NCBI RefSeq assembly: GCF_904849725.1
Contig: NC_058523.1
Coordinates: forward strand, 340,421,948 to 340,485,947
DNA from: Hordeum vulgare subsp. vulgare
Lineage: Eukaryota; Streptophyta; Magnoliopsida; Poales; Poaceae
Length of the DNA stretch: 64,000 nt
Direction: 5' to 3'
Of this stretch, positions 58,588 through 64,000 are shown piece by piece; position 1 is the stretch's first letter, and each line of letters begins with the position of its first letter. Both the position numbers and the translations under genes were made by a program. Under the pieces are notes generated by a model that searched no databases, had not been told where the DNA came from, and saw nothing but the letters and a program-made list of their open reading frames with translations.

Positions 58588-59417
58588 TATCGGTGCATTA
58601 AAGACTCGGGTCCCTAGTGCCCCAGACTTGTGCACGGGCGCAAAGAGCCCCTGCCGACAGGGCATGGCTGGACCCAAACAAGATGCATCCCCCAAGATAA
58701 TCAAGGCCTCGGCAAGCCTGCCTTGCCGAGAAGATAACCAAGGCCACGCCCATTTAGTGGGCGTGATGAACTCACCAAGTATAGGACCTCGGCAAACCTC
58801 CCTTGCCGGGATAACAACTGAAGCCCCCGGCAAGCTTCCTTGTCGGGACGAATACCCAATGCCCCGGCAAGCTCCCTTGCTGGGACGACGGGGCTAGGCA
58901 CTGGAGGGCGACCGCCCTCGCCACAGTGCCACCTCCCCCCAAGTTCCAGCGCATTCCGCATGCGCCAGTGCAACGTGCAGGTGTCGAAACACTTGGGCAC
59001 GTGTCTTCACTAGCACATTGCAGACAATGACAATACGTGCATTTAATGCACGTGAGAGCGGTATATGGATAAGCACCACCCTAGGTTCACTGTAACTTCT
59101 TGTGAACCTACCACCGAGCACTGTAGGTGACCCCTTTGCCTATAAAAGGAGGCCCTTAGCTCATTCACAACAGGTTAGACTCTTTGGACATTGGCCCAGA
59201 AGAAGGTTATCAACGGTCACTGTAACAATCAACAACAAAACGCTTAATACGACCACACAAGCAAGAAGTAGGGTTTTACACGTAAGCGGCCCGAACCTAG
59301 ATAAAAAGGCTTGCCGGGTGCTGATCGTTAGTTCTGCTCTTGACGTCACCTTTCCCGCCCTACGATCACAAGGGTTTCACGTTGATTCCCATAGGTGTCG
59401 ACCTAGCATTGCCGACA
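58588..59417 (+). repeat. 3' LTR of element B
   Basis: 830 bp. It starts TATCGGTGCATTAAAG (the 5' copy has TGTCGG, so the terminal TG has become TA) and ends GCATTGCCGACA, followed by CAGGG. It holds a series of four inverted repeats built on GGCAAG/CTTGCC at 58708-58885, the first a perfect 9-bp arm CTCGGCAAG/CTTGCCGAG. Confidence 0.9.
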
Positions 59418-59422
59418 CAGGG

Positions 59423-60116
59423 CTTCCCTCAAGGTCGCACGTGTTGCGACCAACACTGAGGCTGATGCAAGGGTTGCCAGGGAGTGGAAGGCCGCTTTAG
59501 AGGAGTATCGCGGCAAGCTGGCGCTACAGGAGATCCGCTTCTAGCTCAAGCACGGCGAGATCTAGAAGACGGCCGACGAGCTCAAGGCCCAACTCCAGGA
59601 CACCGCAGCATACCTCCAGGCCACCCTTCAGTGCAAAGGGGATGTTGAGGCGGAGCTCGCGTCACTCGAGGTGCAGGTTGGTGAGGTCGCCAATGTCGTG
59701 CAGAGGGCCATGAACGCTACTGGCGCACTCGACCGCTATGTTGAGGACGCCCCGGTGCTGCCCCTCACGCACTCCGATGCCGGCTACCTCGACTTCTTCA
59801 TGAAAGTGGTGGAGGCGCTGGAGTCGGGTGTCTCCAAGGTGGACGAGGCCATCGACGGGGGCGCCCGAGATCACCTGGACTGCACGGTGACGCGCATCTT
59901 CTCCAACCTTCGCCGCCACAACCCTGCCTTCCACTTCTCCCTTGTGGTGGAGCCAATGTGTGCAGAGCTCCAGGGCCTGCTCAGGGACGAAGGGCACGAT
60001 CACATGGATTCTCTCACCGAGCGGTTCGCACAGGTCGAGCCCTCCGAGGAGGGAGGCAGCCCTGGAGGGAACCTTGTGAGTGACGATGATGACAACGATG
60101 ACTATGCCTCCTCCTG
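59423..60116 (+). pseudogene. Element A antisense ORF, C-terminal part
   Basis: The text resumes after element B with ASLKVARVATNTEADARVAREW and continues as a charged coiled coil, with TAG codons near 59541 and 59563. The segment 59671-60116 is open to a TGA at 60114-60116 and ends in a very acidic tail (DDDDNDDYASS). The globular end (DGGARDHLDC, HFSLVVEPMCAEL) parallels the end of the B copy (NLSMVRLPKDVDPKPFEEKV) in layout. Its neighbours fit a Tat antisense ORF read on plus, with pol expected to the right on minus. GC-rich. Confidence 0.6.
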
Positions 60117-61041
60117 AGCTATTATCACGTTTTTTCTTTCCCATTGCATAGTGAACCACTTTTCCCCATGGGGGTGTAAAGACAATCGTAGGGAGCTTCT
60201 GTTTTAAATACTTGATGCCTGAAGTGTTTTAATCGTGGTGCGCTTGTGTTCTTCCTCTAAGGCTTCATTTTCTTTTTTACATTTCCCTTGTGCCCCACAT
60301 TGTTGGGACCCAGCCCCTCAGGTCGGCTACACCGTCGTTCATATGCCTAAAGCAAGGGCTCAGCAAGGCCAGAGGGTGTAGGGCTCGTAGGTCCGGTAGG
60401 AGATACCGAGGGGCGATGCCCAGGGTCCCCCCTTGACGTTCAGGCGGCTCGCGCCAAGGAAACTTGGACGCCTCAGGAAAGAGTGAGAGGAGGGAAAATC
60501 TAGGGGCATGCTTACACTTAGCTTCTTTAGGGTGTGTGGCTCCTCGCGAATCCTTCCTCCCGTAGGATGCCACTCGTGAGGCCTCCCAGGGGGAGCTCTT
60601 GAGCCCCCCCCCCCCAAAAGTCGTGCACCAAGGAAAAGAAACTTCCACGGGACACCGTGGGGGTGTGCTCGCTCGGTTGCCCATGGGTGTCACGTGAGGA
60701 GGTAAGAGCACCAAGGATCTGGTGAGGTGGCATACACGGGAGCAGGCCCGTGAGCCAGAGCTCAGTCGCTTGGGCTTTGCAGTGCTACAAGGACTGACCC
60801 AAGCACAGACACCATTCCTAGCCCCCGCTCGCGTGACGGATGCGGGGGAGACCATGAGCCTGCACCGCCCTCAAGGCATACCAGCTGCCGGCACACAAGG
60901 AGTTTGACAAAAACAAGTTTTACTGATGCATCAAACTAGTTCATTACATAGCAAAAGGTACATGCTATCGTATTCAAAATGGGTCGGCGTGAGGTTTGTA
61001 TTCACTGAAAAGCACCCTCATATCAAAAAGTCCGCCATGTC
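60117..61041. other. Element A spacer downstream of the antisense ORF
   Basis: No gene is supported in these 925 bp. The first 180 bp are AT-rich and look like a 3' untranslated region. A C12 tract lies at 60604-60615. Short frames on both strands overlap without recognisable features. Confidence 0.45.
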
Positions 61042-61285
61042 TGAGCTTGGGGTTTCCGCCAGCGCTAAGCATGGGGCTTCCACACGATAGTTGGTAGGAG
61101 ATTTCCACTAGCACGGAGCATGGGGCTTCCACATGAGAGTAGGTAGGAGAGTTCCACCAGCACGGATCATGGGGATTCCACACGAGAGTGGGTAGAATAT
61201 TTCCACCAACACGGAGCATGGGGCTTCCAGAAAGTGGGTAAGAGAGTTCCGCCGGCGCGGAGCATGGGGCTTCCACGAAAGTCGG
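61042..61285. repeat. 49-bp tandem repeat (about five copies)
   Basis: The core GCATGGGGCTTCC recurs at 61069, 61118, 61167 (TCATGGGGATTCC), 61216 and 61262, spaced 49, 49, 49 and 46 bp. The rest of each unit reads roughly ...GAGAGTGGGTAGGAGAGTTC and CACCAGCACGGA. Copies differ by several substitutions, and a partial unit precedes the first. Confidence 0.85.
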
Positions 61286-61466
61286 AAGGGGCTCTTATGT
61301 GCCGAAGGCAGTGTGGGTAGAGAGATCCCTCGGCGTGTATAGTCCCGGCTCCCTCGTATGTGTGGAGCACAAATAGATCTTAGAATAATGGAGGTTGTTC
61401 CATCTGTTTTTGTACCAGAACACCCTCCGCCATCATTCATTGGGCCGCACGAGGGGGGTCGCCGAT

Positions 61467-61707
61467 TGTACACCAAATACGATATTTGAGACTCCATGCT
61501 CATGCGTGCCAGCCTGGAGGAGATGGCTACGGCATTGTCCATGCCGAAAGACATGTGAATGAGTGGAGATGGAGGAGAGATGGGCCTCGTGGGGCGAGCC
61601 GTATTGAGAGAGACGAAGTCGACGCACATGCGCCTGCCACCGTGCGACTTGGAGATGAGGATGGTGCTAACCCACGCACGCGTCTTGGGCACCCTCTCGT
61701 GGCCCAT
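61467..61707 (-). pseudogene. pol: Element A reverse transcriptase remnant
   Basis: On the minus strand the frame from 61707 contains ILISKSHGGRRMCVDFVSLN, close to the Gypsy RT motif with R-M-C-V-D, then a shortened stretch with MSFGMDNAVAISSRLARM, resembling the MPFGLKNAGATFQR motif. The segment between the two motifs is much shorter than in intact RT, so it is internally deleted. RNase H and integrase of A, expected to the left, are not recognisable. The orientation, opposite to the antisense ORF at 59423-60116, supports the Tat layout. Confidence 0.55.
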
Positions 61708-61938
61708 GCACGTGTCCTAGGGCACGCAATGGATAATCTGTAGCTCTCACCATCGGCCATCGATGCCATCGACCCGTGGGGTGGCCCAACCACATGCACC
61801 GGAGGAGGAGGAGGAGGCGGATCCTCGTGCTTGGCTTGGTCGGCGTGTGACGGTGTAGGTAGAACAGAGCGGGAGGGCGCCTGCCCGTCGTGGCCTAGAG
61901 CGGTGCAGGCTGTGTCGGCGAGTGCTTCGTCTCGCTTA
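61708..61938. other. Element A flank next to E2
   Basis: GC-rich sequence up to the E2 LTR, probably further pol or leader sequence of A. It includes a short GGA-repeat near 61802-61815. No feature can be assigned. Confidence 0.3.
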
Positions 61939-63472
61939 TGCGTTGGTTTCCCTCCAAGCTTAAAGGGTGATGTAGCACAACAATGGCAAGTATTTCCCTG
62001 AGTTAATAAACCAAGGTATCAATCTAGTAGGAAGATCCACAAGACTATGTAAGCAGCACGTGCACACAAATAGCAAATCCTCGCAACCCAACGCGTGGAG
62101 GGGTTTTCAATCCCTCGTGGGTAAAGTAAGGATAGATTGATAAATGCAAGTAAGAATGATAGCAAATAGTACGCAACAAGGTATTTTTAGGATTTTTTAT
62201 AATATAGATCTGAAAAAAAAGAGCAAATAAAGTAGTAACACAAATAGCAAAGTAGAGATTGCAAATAGAAGATGTGATGTAGACCCCGGGGCCGTAGGTT
62301 TCACTAGTGGCTTCTCACAAGAAATAGCAAATGGTGGGTAGACAAATTGCCGTTGGGTAATCGATAGAAGAGCAATTAAATATGATGATATTCAAGATAA
62401 TGATCATGTATATAGGCATCACGTCCAAGACAAGTAGACCGACTTCTGCCTGCATCTACTTCTATTACTCCACACATCGACCGCTATCCAACATGCATCT
62501 AATGTATTGAGTTCGTGGAGAAATGGAGTAATGCCTTAAGAACGATGACATGTAGACAAGATCTATTCATGTAGGAATAGACCCCATCGTTTTATCCTTG
62601 GTAGCAACGATACATGCGTGTCATGTCTCTTTATGTCACTGAGATTGAGCACCGCAAGATCGAACCCATCACAAAGCACCTATTCCCATTGCAAGATATA
62701 AGATCAAGTTGGCCAGGCAAAAACCAAATATCGGAGAAGAAATACAAGGCTATAATAATCAAGCATGAATATGTTTTCATAGATCTGATCATAAACTAAC
62801 AATTCATCGGATCCCAACAAACATACCACAAAGGAAAGAGTTACATCATATGGATCTCCAAGAGACCATTGTACTGAGAAAAAAATGCGAGAGAAAGTCA
62901 TCTAGCTACTTCATACGGACCTATAGGTCTGATATGAACTACTCACGCATCATCGGAGGAGAACTAATGAGGATGGTGAACCCTCCATGTATGTGTTCCT
63001 CTTCGGGACAGGCTCTAGATTGGATTTCATCGCTCTGGAACTTGCGACGGCTGAAACGTTTTTTTGCCGACTCCTCTAGGATTTTCTAAATATTGGGATA
63101 TTTATAGAACTCATAGGATGTGGAGGAGGTGTCCGAGGGCCCCCACTAGGCACCATGCCACGCTAGGGGCCTCTGGCGCGCCCTGATGTCTAGTAGCCCC
63201 CTAGGCCTCGTCTGCTGCTCATTTTGGTTCCCAAGTTTCCTTATGGTACAAAAAAATCTCCATAAAGTTTCATGGCAATTGGACCTCATCTGATATGAAC
63301 TTTCTGCAAAGTAAAAAAACAACCAAAAATAACAACTAGCACTAGGCACTATGTGAATAGGTTAGTCCCAAAAATGATATAAAGTTGCTATAAAATGATC
63401 ATAGAACATCCAAGAATGATAATATAACCGCATGGAACAACAAAAAATGATAGATACGTTGGAGACGTATCA
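61939..63472 (-). mobile_element. 3' LTR of Athila-type element E2
   Basis: The plus strand starts TGCGTTGGTTTCCC and ends GGAGACGTATCA, 1534 bp. Next to its right end is a polypurine tract, so it is the 3' LTR of a minus-strand element whose body lies beyond the window's right edge. The text (CCGACTTCTGCCTGCATC, ACACATCGACCGCTATCC) resembles a common Triticeae LTR class. The TSD cannot be tested; the bases before it are GCTTA. Confidence 0.85.
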
Positions 63473-64000
63473 GCATCCCCAAGCTTAATTCCTGCTCGTC
63501 CTCGAGTAGGTAAATGATAAAAACAGAATTTTTGATGTGCAATGCTGCCTCACATGTTCATCATATTCTTTTTCTTTCCACTATGGTCATATGGACTTGT
63601 AGATGATACAAAGCAATAGTTTATAATTTGACATGAAAATTCCAATACTCAAGCATATCAACAAGCAACCAAGTCTTTCAAAATATCAACGCTAAATAAC
63701 GTTATCCCTTGCCCATCATGCTCTATCATTGATCCATTCATGCAACACACATAAATATTAACTACATCCGATGCTCAAGTATGATAATGGTGTTCCTTAG
63801 TTGGTGATTTATAAGAGAAGATGGAGAGTCAAATTCAAAAAATAAATATTATATAAAGTAAATAGATAGGTCCTTCGCAGAGGGAAGCATGGATTTGTAG
63901 AGCTGTCAGAGCTCAGAGTGAAAAACTTAGAGATTTTTTAAGTTGCATGCTTTTCCTGTCAACGAGAACGACTAAGAGTTTCCAATATCTCCATGCTAAA
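63473..64000 (-). other. E2 polypurine tract and 3' internal region
   Basis: The minus strand reads GGAATTAAGCTTGGGGATGC directly before the LTR. The remaining 510 bp are AT-rich and non-coding. A block near 63850-63910 (AAATCCATGCTTCCCTCTGC on minus) matches element C near 35790, showing that E2 belongs to the same Athila-type group. Confidence 0.75.

Larger units (their letters stand above)
20377..59417 (+). mobile_element. Element B: Tat-lineage Gypsy element, rearranged and nested
   Basis: LTR sequence starts at 20377 (TGTCGGTGCACTAAAG) and ends at 59417 (GCATTGCCGACA). It is flanked by CACGG (20372-20376) and CAGGG (59418-59422), a one-mismatch TSD. The element keeps the 3' half of pol on the plus strand (38683-40926) and a spliced antisense gene on the minus strand (58215 down to 41636), the typical Tat arrangement. 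Its 5' third (leader, gag, protease, most of RT) is missing and replaced by an inverted segment of the same family (26120 to about 38650). Three later insertions (20437-25356, 28309-37735, 43021-55879) account for about 27 kb of its 39-kb span. Confidence 0.75.
1959..61938 (-). mobile_element. Element A: decayed Tat-lineage Gypsy element, host of most insertions
   Basis: This is the oldest recognisable layer. Its pieces are an antisense ORF reading on the plus strand at 2032-2663, 20228-20376 and 59423-60116, and a reverse-transcriptase remnant on the minus strand near 61467-61707. The order and opposite orientations match Tat-lineage Gypsy elements, which carry an extra antisense ORF between pol and the 3' LTR. 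Joining the pieces across the solo LTR (TSD GAGGG) and across element B (TSD CACGG/CAGGG) gives continuous coiled-coil-like coding text. RNase H, integrase and both LTRs of A are not visible: they are deleted, or lie beyond E1 and E2. The outer limits are set by the E1 and E2 LTRs and are not true ends of A. Confidence 0.6.

Noticed and set aside
61042..61285. CRISPR-like array
   Set aside because: A plant genome; direct tandem copies of 49 bp without unique spacers form a minisatellite.
450..63472. E1 and E2 LTRs as the two LTRs of one giant element
   Set aside because: Primer site and polypurine tract positions show that E1's body lies left of its LTR and E2's body lies right of its LTR. 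Both LTRs face outward on the minus strand, so they belong to different insertions.
1..64000. tRNA or rRNA genes
   Set aside because: Only tRNA-complementary primer sites of 12-18 bases were found; no cloverleaf-length match or rRNA text was recognised.

Overview
The window is a large-genome grass chromosome segment, most likely Triticeae (wheat, barley, rye or Aegilops), and consists of nested LTR retrotransposons. I found no host protein-coding gene, rRNA or tRNA gene. The assignment rests on family resemblance recognised by eye: Athila-type elements with tRNA-Asp primer sites and LTRs ending in a TGATACGTC-type terminus, a Maximus-like Sirevirus (Copia), Tat-lineage Gypsy elements with an antisense ORF, a Sukkula-like LTR, and a large non-coding Tekay-like derivative. 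Family names are by resemblance only. Boundaries are better supported, because most insertions have TG...CA ends and 5-bp target-site duplications (TSDs) readable at both sides.

Layout. 1-1958 is the 5' end of a minus-strand Athila-type element (E1). 1959-61938 is an old, decayed minus-strand Tat-lineage element (A) whose antisense ORF reads on the plus strand; only pieces remain, at 2032-2663, 20228-20376 and 59423-60116, plus a reverse-transcriptase remnant near 61.6 kb. A was first hit by a 4.0-kb solo LTR (2664-20227, TSD GAGGG), which was then hit by a complete 13.5-kb Sirevirus (4988-18501, TSD GAACC). A was separately hit by a second Tat element, B (20377-59417, TSD CACGG/CAGGG). B in turn carries a 4.9-kb solo LTR (20437-25356, TSD AAGAG), a 9.4-kb non-autonomous Athila-type element C (28309-37735, TSD CTCGC) and a 12.9-kb non-coding element (43021-55879, TSD GATCG). 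61939-64000 is the 3' LTR and internal start of another minus-strand Athila-type element (E2), which runs off the window.

Genes. All coding regions are retrotransposon genes and nearly all are broken by nonsense codons or frameshifts. The Sirevirus has gag, pol and an extra 3' ORF. Element C has gag-protease and a second ORF but no reverse transcriptase or integrase, so it would depend on enzymes supplied in trans. Element B keeps RNase H and integrase on the plus strand, and on the minus strand, downstream of pol, a gene with a 'putative gypsy-type transposon' domain followed by coiled coil.

Most interesting points. (1) The antisense gene of Tat elements appears to be spliced, with one intron at an equivalent place in A and B, and it may have its own TATA box. 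(2) The Sirevirus 3' ORF has its own TATA box, leader and candidate leader intron. (3) Element C has a diverged copy of its own LTR promoter block placed inside the element ahead of ORF2. (4) Element B carries, behind its 5' LTR, an inverted [leader - primer site - LTR - 3' end] segment of its own family. All comparisons were made by eye without alignment software.
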